A stretch of DNA of 43,845 bases from Saprospiraceae bacterium UBA3362. GTDB lineage: Bacteria; Bacteroidota; Bacteroidia; Chitinophagales; Saprospiraceae. The notes beneath the pieces were generated by a model. The model had not been told where the DNA came from. It searched no databases and saw nothing but the letters and a program-made list of their open reading frames with translations. Position numbers and translations under genes: made by a program. Location: assembly GCA_002360455.1 (NCBI GenBank), contig DEQQ01000057.1, positions 1 through 43,845 of the forward strand, given 5' to 3'. How positions within the stretch are numbered: the stretch's first letter is position 1; each line of letters starts with the position of its first letter. Positions 9,096 to 17,100 of the stretch are shown in pieces.

Positions 9096-9198
9096 GGGCG
9101 TGCCCACTCATTCCATGAGTGGGCGGGCTATTGCAGGGTTCGCTTCGCTCCGTGCTTCGCACTTCTAACTTCGTTAGAACCTTCCATATCCCTCACGC
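9096..9198 (+). repeat. REP-like palindromic intergenic element, copy 1
   Basis: A compact block of nested hairpins. A 9-bp stem with a 5-nt loop (9102-9110 with 9116-9124) is followed by a GGGCGGGCTAT box, then GTGC-TTC-GCAC, then TTCTAAC-TTC-GTTAGAA, and the motif ATCCCTCACGC closes the element. The outer ends GCGTG (9098-9102) and CACGC (9194-9198) are complementary. A second, inverted copy with the same box order lies at 17101-17197. It resembles the short 'GGGC..TGCC / CGGGCTAT / ATCCCT' intergenic repeats I know from many Bacteroidota genomes. It also fills the spacer after the transporter gene, where it could work as a terminator. Confidence 0.75.
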
Positions 9199-9296
9199 AG
9201 GTGGATCTTCTTTCAGAATAAAAAAATTGTGCATCTTTTGTATAAACAAGATAATGAATTCCTTTGCAGGCTTTACTTTAATTCAAAAAATCAGAG

Positions 9297-9304
9297 TACT
9301 TTTG
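9297..9304 (+). promoter_or_regulatory. -7 promoter element (TACTTTTG) for the CtlX-like gene
   Basis: Exact TAnnTTTG, 63 nt upstream of the ATG at 9368. A TTTA at 9272-9275 is a 3-of-4 match to the -33 box at 21-nt spacing. Confidence 0.5.
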
Positions 9305-9367
9305 TCCTTTGATAGACAGCATTGATTTTTATCCGATTTACTTATACCGAACTCAATTTAATTTGCA

Positions 9368-10288
9368 ATGAAAAAATCATTTTTAGCTTCAGGCATTTTC
9401 ATGATAAAACCTCAGCATTTTGCTTTCAACGAGGAGACATCAGCGAATAATGCTTTTCAGCAAAAATCTACATTGAGCCATCAAGAGACAGCACAAAAGG
9501 CCATTGCAGAATTCGATTCAATGGTTTCCAAACTAAGAAAAGAAGGAATTAATGTAGTCGTGTTTGAAGATGCTAAGGATCGAGTATTGCCCGATGCCGT
9601 ATTTCCCAATAATTGGATAAGCACCCATTTTGAAGGGACGATTATTACTTATCCGATGTTTGCACCTAATAGAAGAAAAGAAAGAAGAGAAGATATTGTA
9701 CAGTATTTAGAGTCTCATTACAATGTTCAAAGAAGATATAGTCTGGAGATGTTTGAAGATGAAGGGCAGTTTCTAGAAGGAACAGGGAGTATGGTCTTTG
9801 ATCATGAGTATAAAATAATCTACGCTTGTTTGAGTCCTCGCACAGATGTTCAAGTGCTTAATAAGATTTCTTTATTATTGAATTACGAGGTATCCTATTT
9901 TTTTGCAAAAGATAAAAATGGAATGGATATTTACCATACCAACGTTTTAATGGCTATGGGGCAAGATTTTGTAATCTGTTGCATGGATGCAATTCAGCCG
10001 GATCAGAGAGAATCATTGACAAAACAATTTGAAGCCACCAACAAAGAAATAATAGAGTTAAGTTTTGAGCAGATGAATTCTTTTGCAGGCAATATGTTGC
10101 AATTAATGAATTCGCATGGAGAGCCTGTTTTAGTAATGTCTAAAACGGCATTTGACTCGCTCACTGCAGAACAAAGACATAGGCTTATGCTTAAGACAAA
10201 ACTACTGGATGTGGATATCCATACTATTGAAACCATAGGCGGTGGTTCGGCTCGTTGTATGATGGCAGAACTTTATTTGTCCAATTGA
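9368..10288 (+). CDS. ctlX: Arginine deiminase-related amidinohydrolase, CtlX type
   Basis: A 306-residue enzyme of the guanidino-modifying (amidinotransferase/arginine deiminase) superfamily, closest in pattern to the 'citrulline utilization hydrolase' CtlX group. The expected catalytic set is visible: the PDAVFPNNW substrate loop near residues 75-83, an acidic segment EDEGQFLEGTGSM in mid-protein, H190 in DIYHTNVLMAMG, and the nucleophile C297 in GGGSARCMMAE at the C-terminus. The exact substrate (arginine, citrulline or another guanidino/ureido compound) cannot be read from sequence. It stands alone, with its own promoter element and no arginine or ornithine pathway genes beside it. The ATG at 9368 is used; a second ATG at residue 12 is a possible alternative. 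Confidence 0.8.
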   Translation: MKKSFLASGIFMIKPQHFAFNEETSANNAFQQKSTLSHQETAQKAIAEFDSMVSKLRKEGINVVVFEDAKDRVLPDAVFPNNWISTHFEGTIITYPMFAPNRRKERREDIVQYLESHYNVQRRYSLEMFEDEGQFLEGTGSMVFDHEYKIIYACLSPRTDVQVLNKISLLLNYEVSYFFAKDKNGMDIYHTNVLMAMGQDFVICCMDAIQPDQRESLTKQFEATNKEIIELSFEQMNSFAGNMLQLMNSHGEPVLVMSKTAFDSLTAEQRHRLMLKTKLLDVDIHTIETIGGGSARCMMAELYLSN

Positions 10289-10344
10289 TGGAGCGGCTTC
10301 TTTAGCTAGAGTTTTTCCTGTTTTTTAATTGATAAAATAAATTT

Positions 10345-10352
10345 TATATTTG
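10345..10352 (+). promoter_or_regulatory. -7 promoter element (TATATTTG)
   Basis: Exact TAnnTTTG, 21 nt upstream of the ATG at 10374. A longer frame beginning at a TTG at 10350 would start inside this element, which argues for the ATG start. Confidence 0.55.
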
Positions 10353-10373
10353 TGTTTTCTAATTCGAACAGGA

Positions 10374-12212
10374 ATGTCAACCAACGCAAAACACAAATCT
10401 ACAGTAAAAACTCAGGATCTAAAAAACCCACAAACATTGAAGATCAATTGGGTTTATTATCTACCGGTACTATTAGCGGTTGTTGTTTATTGGTCTTCCT
10501 TATCTTTTGATTTTTGTGGTGATGATCCATTGGTTGCTCAGGCCAATAGTTTTGTGCAGAAAGGAATAAAAGGAATTCCCGATATTTTTTCGCATTCTTA
10601 TTTATACGGCTACAGTATGGATCCGGATCCTATCTATAGACCAATTCCTCTTGCTTTATATGCAGCGGAAAGTCATTTTTTTGGTCTATCTTCCAAGACC
10701 TTGCATTTTTTTAATTTGGTATGGTACTGCTTGTGTATATTGTTATTATTTCGATTGTTAAAATCTTTACAAATTAATGATACGGTACTCTTGGTGACGA
10801 CTGTTTTATTTTCTATTCATCCCATCCATACAGAAGTTGTCTCCAATATTAAAAGTCGTGATGAAATAGCAGCAGCCTGCGGATTGTTTTTTGCGCTTTA
10901 CTATGTTGTAAAGCTAAGTCAATCCTGGAGTGTAAGTAAGGTATCGGCTGTTATTTTTGGCTTGCTGTTTTCATTTTTAAGTAAGGAAAGCATGATTCCG
11001 GCTATTGTCATTATTCCAATTTTAGTTCATATTTATTTAGAAAAAGATTTGGTTACCACAGGCAAGATTGCAGCTCTCGGAGGGATAAGCGTCGCCCTCT
11101 ATTATCTATTGCGGGCAGGCATTGACACCCATTTCAAATCTTTGGATGTAATGCAAAATAGTCTTGTAGAAGGAGCCGGTTTTTGGGGTAGATTTCCTAC
11201 AGTGATGTTTACAACATCGAAGTATTGGATTATTAGTTTTTTTCCATTCCCACTAAGTTATGATTATTCTTATTCTCAAATTCCGTTGTTGAAATATTCA
11301 AGTATGCTATTTATTGTTTCGATGATTTTTTTGCTTTTTAGCTTGTTTGTGGTTTATTATTTTTATAAACGAAATCGATGGATTTCATTTTTTATTTTAT
11401 TTTTTTATTGTTTTCTTATTGTAAGTTCGAATTTGTTTTTTCTTACGGGCTCGACTTTTGCTGAGAGATTTTTATTTACTCCGGTATTATCTGCTTGCTT
11501 TATTGTTGCTCAAGCTCTTTTTTATTTTAAGGAGAGAAATCCGGGTCTTCCTTGGAAGATCATTTTTGTTGTGTTTACTTTAATGATCTGTGTTTATTCT
11601 TACGCTGAAACTAAGAAATGGAAAAATGATAATGCTTTGTTTCAATCCGGAGTGAATACGGCACCAAAGTCTGCAAGGACAAATATGTTTTATGCAAAAT
11701 ATCTTCAGGATAAATCAAAAAAACTTGCAAATGAAGTCGAGAAAAATAAAATCATGGATCAATCCCTAAATTATTATAGAAAGGCACTTGATATTTATCC
11801 TAAATTTCAAACGGCATGGCATTACTACGGCTGGGCATGCAGAGACCGTGGACTCATTCAGGAAGAGCGAAATGCATATCAAAAAGCTTTTGAGTCAGAC
11901 GGCACTTATTTTCCGGCCTTGATAAGTTGGTCAATAAGTTTTATGAAACAAGATAGTTTTAATCAAGCTTTACCATTGTTGCTTAGAGCTCAAAGTTTAC
12001 GACCTAATACTTATGATATTGAATATAATTTGGGACTGTGTTATCGCAACTTGAAACAATTTGATCAAGCTATCGGATCTTTCAAGAATGCAAATGTTAT
12101 TAATTCTAAGCGCGAAGAACCGATAAGTCAGCTGATCAAAATATATCGAGATGATTTGAACAAAATAGATAGTGCCTTGTATTATAACGATCTTATCAAA
12201 ACCATAAAATAA
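10374..12212 (+). CDS. TMTC-like multi-pass glycosyltransferase with C-terminal TPRs
   Basis: A 612-residue protein with about ten hydrophobic helices across roughly residues 20-415, then a soluble C-terminus. The motif HPIHTEVVSNIKSRDEIAAA, after the third or fourth helix, matches the loop typical of TMTC/DUF1736 GT-C-fold proteins, which in eukaryotes are O-mannosyltransferases. The early FCGDDPLV (a DD motif in the first loop) fits GT-C catalytic acid residues. The C-terminal 180 residues contain at least three TPR units (ALDIYPKFQTAWHYYGWACR, AYQKAF, NLGLCYRNLKQFDQAIGSF). It begins a three-gene run; its stop is 2 nt before the next start. The donor and acceptor are unknown, and a role in envelope glycosylation is inference. 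Confidence 0.75.
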   Translation: MSTNAKHKSTVKTQDLKNPQTLKINWVYYLPVLLAVVVYWSSLSFDFCGDDPLVAQANSFVQKGIKGIPDIFSHSYLYGYSMDPDPIYRPIPLALYAAESHFFGLSSKTLHFFNLVWYCLCILLLFRLLKSLQINDTVLLVTTVLFSIHPIHTEVVSNIKSRDEIAAACGLFFALYYVVKLSQSWSVSKVSAVIFGLLFSFLSKESMIPAIVIIPILVHIYLEKDLVTTGKIAALGGISVALYYLLRAGIDTHFKSLDVMQNSLVEGAGFWGRFPTVMFTTSKYWIISFFPFPLSYDYSYSQIPLLKYSSMLFIVSMIFLLFSLFVVYYFYKRNRWISFFILFFYCFLIVSSNLFFLTGSTFAERFLFTPVLSACFIVAQALFYFKERNPGLPWKIIFVVFTLMICVYSYAETKKWKNDNALFQSGVNTAPKSARTNMFYAKYLQDKSKKLANEVEKNKIMDQSLNYYRKALDIYPKFQTAWHYYGWACRDRGLIQEERNAYQKAFESDGTYFPALISWSISFMKQDSFNQALPLLLRAQSLRPNTYDIEYNLGLCYRNLKQFDQAIGSFKNANVINSKREEPISQLIKIYRDDLNKIDSALYYNDLIKTIK

Positions 12213-12214
12213 TC

Positions 12215-14311
12215 ATGAATCGTTTATTGCTTGCCTTTACCGCTTTATTTATTATTAGTTGTAAAGGAGGGATGACAGGAAAGCTGTCTAACGAAAATCA
12301 TTTAATCAATGAATCTTCTCCCTATTTATTGCAACACGCGCACAATCCTGTGGACTGGTATCCTTGGGATGATGTTGCACTGGACAAAGCTAAGACAGAA
12401 AGGAAAATAATTTTGGTAAGTATAGGCTATGCATCCTGTCACTGGTGTCATGTGATGGAGAAAGAAAGTTTTAGTGATACGGCAGTTGCGAGATTAATGA
12501 ATCAGGAATTGGTCAATATCAAAGTGGACAGAGAGGAGAGGCCCGATATTGATAATGTTTATATGACGGCTTGTCAAGCAGCAAATCAAAATGGAGCCTG
12601 TGGTTGGCCGCTTAATGTGTTGTGCACACCTGAAGGAAGACCTTTTTGGGTAGGAACCTACTTGAGTAAACAAGATTGGATGAATCTGATTCATTCTATG
12701 ACCTCAAGCTATAATGAAGACCCTAACAATATGGAGAAAATGGCGTCACAAATTGAGCGGAATATGCGGCAAATCAATGACGGGTTTGTAATTGCTCCCG
12801 AAAAAACAGCCGATGCTCAATTATTGGAGAAAGCATTCAGCACTATATTAGGCCAATGTGATCAAATCCATGGAGGACGCAACTCTGATCTTAAATTTCC
12901 GTTGCCGGTGATGTGGAATTTTTGTTTGCAATACGGCTTGAGTTATAAAAATAATTACGCGGTTGAATTGGCTCATCTTACGGCAAGAAAAATGATGAAC
13001 AGTGGTCTTTATGATCAGCTATCAGGAGGATTTGCAAGATATGCAACAGATGCACAATGGAAGGTTCCGCACTTCGAAAAAATGCTGTACGATAACGCAC
13101 AACTCATTTCTTTATACTCCGCCCTGTACAAACATAATAAAAATGAAGACTACAGAATAAAATTAAATCAGACTGTTCAATTTATGTTTTCGGACTTCAA
13201 AAATTCTGAATCTGCATATTATTCATCTTATGATGCGGACTCAGATCATGAGGAAGGCAAATATTACACTTGGACTTATTCTGAAATGAAGACATTGTTG
13301 TCTTCTTTGCCTCAGTTCCCACTCTTCGAGAAACTGTATCAAATAAGCGAGGCCGGAAACTGGGAACACGGACGAAATGTACTACACCCCGCAATGAGCT
13401 TGGGGCAAATTGCAAAGGAGGCGAAACAAGATGAGCAATCTTTAAGAACAAAAATGAATGAGTGTCATAAGATTTTACTAGAGGCGAGGAAGAAAAGAAA
13501 TAAACCTGCTTTGGATGATAAAGTAATCTGTTCATGGAACGGATTAATGCTCAAGGCACTTTGTGATGCTTACACAGCTACTGCAGACGAAAATTATTTT
13601 TCTCAAGCTAAATTGTTGGCTCAATTTCTTAAAACAAAGATGATAAAACCCGATGGATCATTATTTAGAATTTATAAGAATGGAAAAGCTAGCGGATCAG
13701 GTTTTCTTGATGATTATGCATCTGTGATATTGGGATTTCAAAGAATGTATGAGCTGAGTTTCGATGAGCAGTATCTCAATGATGCAAAGCCAATGTTGAA
13801 TTTTATTTTACAACATTTCTCAGATGAGCAGGGGCTATATTTTTATTACAATTCCGATTTGGATAAGGAATTGATTGCACGTAAAAAAGAAATGGAAGAT
13901 CAGGCAATGATATCTTCCAATGCTTTGGCCGCTGAGGCGCTGTACAACATGGGTTTATTGTATGATCAAAGAGAATGGCTGGATCGCGCCAAAAGAATGA
14001 TTGAAAACACGGTTCATCAAGTCTCTGAGACGGCACCTGTGTTTTATACACATTGGTTGAATCTTTATATCCGATCTGTAAAGGCGCCATACGAAATAGC
14101 AATAGTTGGGCAAGAGGCTCAAAAACTCAATTTGAAATTGCAATCCAATTTTATTCCCAATGCGATTTTTTTGGGTGGAGAAACAGAAGGCAGTCTGGAA
14201 CTGCTTAAAGAAAAATTACAAGATGGACAAACTATGATTTATGTTTGCCGAAACAAGATCTGCAAACTTCCTGTAGATGATGTGGAAAAATCCCTCAAGC
14301 TAATCAACTAA
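12215..14311 (+). CDS. DUF255 thioredoxin-domain lipoprotein (YyaL/SSP411 family)
   Basis: A 698-residue protein with a lipoprotein signal (lipobox IISC, C16). The mature N-terminus carries the family signature NPVDWYPW and a thioredoxin-like domain with SCHWCHVMEKESF, i.e. a CxxC active site, then DREERPDID and ACGWPLNVL. The remaining 500 residues match the alpha/alpha toroid region of the YyaL/spermatogenesis-associated-20 family (HFEKMLYDNAQL, YSSYDADSD, KVICSWNGLMLKAL). The molecular function of the family is unsettled; it looks like a fusion of a thiol-redox domain to a glycosidase-like toroid. Most homologues are cytoplasmic as far as I recall, so the lipobox, implying periplasmic or outer-membrane location, is worth noting. 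It sits 2 nt after the TMTC-like gene and 2 nt before plsC. Confidence 0.85.
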   Translation: MNRLLLAFTALFIISCKGGMTGKLSNENHLINESSPYLLQHAHNPVDWYPWDDVALDKAKTERKIILVSIGYASCHWCHVMEKESFSDTAVARLMNQELVNIKVDREERPDIDNVYMTACQAANQNGACGWPLNVLCTPEGRPFWVGTYLSKQDWMNLIHSMTSSYNEDPNNMEKMASQIERNMRQINDGFVIAPEKTADAQLLEKAFSTILGQCDQIHGGRNSDLKFPLPVMWNFCLQYGLSYKNNYAVELAHLTARKMMNSGLYDQLSGGFARYATDAQWKVPHFEKMLYDNAQLISLYSALYKHNKNEDYRIKLNQTVQFMFSDFKNSESAYYSSYDADSDHEEGKYYTWTYSEMKTLLSSLPQFPLFEKLYQISEAGNWEHGRNVLHPAMSLGQIAKEAKQDEQSLRTKMNECHKILLEARKKRNKPALDDKVICSWNGLMLKALCDAYTATADENYFSQAKLLAQFLKTKMIKPDGSLFRIYKNGKASGSGFLDDYASVILGFQRMYELSFDEQYLNDAKPMLNFILQHFSDEQGLYFYYNSDLDKELIARKKEMEDQAMISSNALAAEALYNMGLLYDQREWLDRAKRMIENTVHQVSETAPVFYTHWLNLYIRSVKAPYEIAIVGQEAQKLNLKLQSNFIPNAIFLGGETEGSLELLKEKLQDGQTMIYVCRNKICKLPVDDVEKSLKLIN

Positions 14312-14313
14312 AG

Positions 14314-15102
14314 ATGAATAAAATTTTATTTCTGCCCAAGCTGCTATTATGCAGCCTTAGACTAACCTTGTTGGTTGTATTGATGGTATTGGCAGTCAGC
14401 ATTGGTTCTATTGTAATGTTGACAGGATTAGGAAAGCAGAGATTTGGGTTCTGGCTACGAAATCGATTTTGTAAAGTAGCCCATATAATCCTTGGGATAA
14501 AATTGATTCGAACCGGAGAACTTAGTCAAAAACCCGGAACACTTTATGTCGGGAATCATAGATCTTTGCTGGATCCGCTCATTGTTTATTATTTTATCAA
14601 GGAAGGATATGCAGTGAGCAAAGCAGAAGTTGAGCATTACCCGGTGATAGGTTACGGTGCAAAAATGTGCGGAGTGATTTATGTAGATCGCAAGGACAGT
14701 CAAAGTCGTAATAGTGCTAAAAATAAGATTGTAGAAAAGCTAAGAGAAAAACTAAGTATTGTTCTGTTTCCTGAAGGTACGATTTCTGTTCGGAAAGAAA
14801 TATTGCCATTCAAAAAAGGATCATTTGAGGCTGCAGCAGAGCTGGGGTCTCCGGTGGTTCCTTTTGCAATGGAGTATATGAATCCAAGTTCAGATTTTTG
14901 GTTTCACGAACATCTTATACTGCAGTTCTTCTATACAGCGTCCAAGTGGAAAACCACGGTTAGAGTTCATTTTTTTGATCCTATTCATAATTTACCATTT
15001 GAACAATTGTTGCAATATAGCGAACAAAATATTAGTCAAAAGTTGACTGAGTTTCAGAAGTTTTGGAACAAGGAGGAACAAGCTGTTTTTAATATAGTCT
15101 AA
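14314..15102 (+). CDS. plsC: 1-acyl-sn-glycerol-3-phosphate acyltransferase (PlsC family)
   Basis: A 262-residue membrane acyltransferase that converts lysophosphatidic acid to phosphatidic acid. A long N-terminal hydrophobic segment (residues 8-40) precedes the catalytic block NHRSLLD (the HX4D motif, H82 and D87) and the FPEGT motif at 152-156. VDRKDSQSR lies between them, and PVVPFAMEY follows. The length is normal for the family, so the C-terminus appears intact even though foreign-looking DNA begins immediately at the stop codon. It is the third gene of a run with 2-nt spacers, so it is cotranscribed with the TMTC-like and DUF255 genes. Which of several possible PlsC paralogues this is cannot be decided. 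Confidence 0.9.
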   Translation: MNKILFLPKLLLCSLRLTLLVVLMVLAVSIGSIVMLTGLGKQRFGFWLRNRFCKVAHIILGIKLIRTGELSQKPGTLYVGNHRSLLDPLIVYYFIKEGYAVSKAEVEHYPVIGYGAKMCGVIYVDRKDSQSRNSAKNKIVEKLREKLSIVLFPEGTISVRKEILPFKKGSFEAAAELGSPVVPFAMEYMNPSSDFWFHEHLILQFFYTASKWKTTVRVHFFDPIHNLPFEQLLQYSEQNISQKLTEFQKFWNKEEQAVFNIV

Positions 15103-15547
15103 TCGTGGTAGTGCCACCTACGAAGACGGAAAAGTAAACATATCCAATCCCGATGGAACAAAAGTTGATGCAGAGGATGTTGTAAGAGCGGGCATTACAA
15201 ACTTAGAAGAGTTATTCAAAAACCCTTCTAAAATTTGGGGAAAGAAGCACACAGATTTTGATGATCTTTTGACAAGCAAAGGATGGAAAAAATCTGAATA
15301 TCAAGGTACTTCAGATGCTGTTCTTTATACATTTGATGGGGGGACGGCAGGCAAAAGCTCAATAGTATTCAATTACAAGGGCGGCAGGCATAAAAATGCT
15401 GTATATTATAAACTAGAAGGCGCGGAAGTGGTTAAATTTACAGGTAAAAATACGAAAGTTATTGATGTAAAAAACTATGGCGACGAGTGGAGATTTGAGA
15501 ATTCAAAAATCATAGATGGGCCTACAGGAAAGGTCTTAAAAAATTAA
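15098..15547 (+). pseudogene. 5'-truncated toxin-like C-terminal module, no start codon
   Basis: An in-frame coding segment of about 149 codons that begins right at the plsC stop (in-frame stop at 15095-15097) and ends with TAA at 15545-15547. No ATG or GTG occurs in its first half; the first possible start is a TTG at 15269. Codons upstream of it clearly read as protein (ATYEDGKVNISNPDGTKVDA then ITNLEELFKNPSKIWGKKH). The segment GWKKSEYQG and the motif GGRHKNAVYYKLEG recall small C-terminal nuclease-like tips of Rhs-type and other polymorphic toxins, but this is only a pattern impression. A compact, basic, glycine-rich C-terminus without any trafficking domain, followed 5 nt later by an intact small gene, has the layout of an orphan toxin tip with its immunity gene. 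The shorter frame 15269-15547 (92 residues) is the only translatable part. Confidence 0.55.
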
Positions 15548-15552
15548 ATTAT

Positions 15553-16029
15553 ATGGACTTATTAAATAAAACAATTCATCCCTATTTCGGAACAAAAGAA
15601 TTTCAAATAGGAAAAAATATGAACAGTCTTATTGATATTCTTCATGATACATCATATGATGAAAAAGAAATATCCCTATTTGGTTTCCAGATTAATATAT
15701 CATTCTTTGGCTCAATTCGTGTTTCGATTAATATAGCATCTGGCATCATTTTTAGAACTGTTTACTTTGGTAAGTATAAAGGTAAAACAATACATGGCAT
15801 TGGAATTGGTTCAAAAGTAAAAGACTTGTTCAAAACAGGTTTAACAATTTGTACTGATGATGATGCTATTTTAATGGGCGAAAAATGTGAAGCTCCATTT
15901 AAATATATTTTCTATATAAACAATGAAGGACTTTTTATTCAAAACATAAACGATGTCCTTGAACATGAAATAACTGCGATAGTTACTGAATTGCCATTAT
16001 ATGATCTTGAGTTAACAGACTCTGTATAA
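15553..16029 (+). CDS. Small hypothetical protein, probable immunity protein
   Basis: A 158-residue soluble protein starting with ATG 5 nt after the end of the toxin-like fragment. I do not recognise the family with certainty. The protein is acidic at its C-terminus and has no signal peptide or membrane segment. It contains beta-strand-rich stretches (FGFQINISFFGSIRVSI, KYIFYINNEGLFIQNIND) and a GIGIGSKVKDLFKTG turn of a kind seen in several small immunity-like families. Its position directly behind a toxin-like C-terminal fragment, its size, and its intactness beside a decayed partner support an immunity role, since such genes are often retained after the toxin is lost. No promoter element was found close in front of it, so how it is transcribed (readthrough from plsC?) is unclear. 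Confidence 0.5.
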   Translation: MDLLNKTIHPYFGTKEFQIGKNMNSLIDILHDTSYDEKEISLFGFQINISFFGSIRVSINIASGIIFRTVYFGKYKGKTIHGIGIGSKVKDLFKTGLTICTDDDAILMGEKCEAPFKYIFYINNEGLFIQNINDVLEHEITAIVTELPLYDLELTDSV

Positions 16030-16289
16030 AATTCATAATAATTTACGCTATCAACTTTTATTTAGGATGTTTCCATCACGATATGAGTTTTATGTAGCTT
16101 ACTATATAACTCTTAAAGGTGCAGTTTACAAGTGAACTATATTAAGAAAGCATTATCCAGGCTCCATGTATTTGTCAGGAAGTTGATAGTATTTACTAGA
16201 AGACCAAAGTATAATAGCCCTTAAGTACTAAGTACAAGTTTAAAGATCACCATAGTATTTAGTTTGTAAGAATTGCCAAGGTATCATAG

Positions 16290-16388
16290 GTTGTTTTGGA
16301 TGGCACAGAACATGAATCAAATCTTCCTGAAGACGTAATTGCAAAGAATTTTGGAAACCGAATAAGTAGTATCTCACAAAGTGTGTAA
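16290..16388 (+). pseudogene. Short coding remnant (C-terminal piece)
   Basis: Thirty-two codons open after a TAG at 16287 and ending with TAA at 16386-16388. They read VVLDGTEHESNLPEDVIAKN and so on, a composition typical of real protein and unlike the stop-rich DNA around it. There is no start codon in frame. The parent gene is unknown; it could be the end of a lost toxin or immunity gene. Confidence 0.25.
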
Positions 16389-16444
16389 GTATAAAAAGGA
16401 TTTTAGCTTGCATTTTTCTGACTTTTTGCTTAGGTTTTTCATTG

Positions 16445-16481
16445 TTCTTTTGGCTTGATCCAAAAGAACCAAAAGATCAAG
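16445..16481. repeat. Inverted repeat with two mutually exclusive pairings
   Basis: TTCTTTTGG (16445-16453) pairs perfectly with CCAAAAGAA (16460-16468). Alternatively CTTGATC (16454-16460) pairs with GATCAAG (16475-16481). I associate the sequence CTTTTGGCTTGATCC...CCAAAAGATCAAGG with a dispersed intergenic sequence in Bacteroidota, but cannot verify copy number here. Confidence 0.45.
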
Positions 16482-16806
16482 GCTGTTTTCATTTCTTAAC
16501 GCCTTTGTATTCATTCAAAAGCTAAACCGAAAAAACTCGCTGTGGCCTTTTTCTTTCTGTTTTTGGTTTTCTCCTCCTTTCGTTTTTTTGTTTTGCCTTG
16601 GTTTGGGCTCAAACCGTTTTCTGTTTTTAACGCTTTTCAACGAACACAAAGCCTAAAATGAAAAAGGCCGGCAGGAATTTTTAATGTGTAATTCAATTTG
16701 GTATTAATGAAAAGATCGTTTTGAATTTCTGATCATATAAGTCTTGTTTTTAGTTTGGGGTTATCTGTTTTTGCCCCATTATTTTCAAACATTCTGTGAA
16801 TATTGT

Positions 16807-17025
16807 ATTGAAGAAGTCGTAGGTAAGACTTTAGAAACAAATTATGCAAATCATATTTATAAGTCTCAAAAGGATAATAAAGCTGGAATGAAATACTTTT
16901 TTGAATTACTATTTCTTTAGGTAAACAAGGTTGACTATTTTGAATTATTTTTGGATAATAAAAATGAATCCGGGGAAAATTTTAAAGAGTATTTAAGGAA
17001 AAGATCTAATAAAAATAATTCCTAA
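16807..17025 (+). pseudogene. Decayed small gene with in-frame stop
   Basis: Reads as protein (EEVVGKTLETNYANHIYKSQ, then KYFFELLFL), is interrupted by TAG at 16918-16920, continues in the same frame (VNKVDYFELFLDNKNESGEN), and ends with TAA at 17023-17025. It has no start codon and no recognised family. Lys/Glu/Asn-rich composition on both sides of the stop in one frame suggests one former gene with a point nonsense mutation. Confidence 0.35.
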
Positions 17026-17100
17026 GTTTTGTCTATAAATGATAGGCAGAATTAAAATTCATAGCATTTTTTCTTACACAGAATTACAATTGTTTTGATT

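Noticed and set aside
9119..9325. 68-codon plus-strand frame over the REP-like element
   Set aside because: It runs through hairpin DNA and into the promoter of the next gene; composition does not look coding.
13197..13535. 112-codon minus-strand frame inside the DUF255 gene
   Set aside because: Antisense to a well-supported gene; no start context or family match.
15269..15547. Complete 92-residue gene starting at TTG 15269
   Set aside because: Coding signal in the same frame extends back to 15098, so the TTG is internal to a truncated longer gene.
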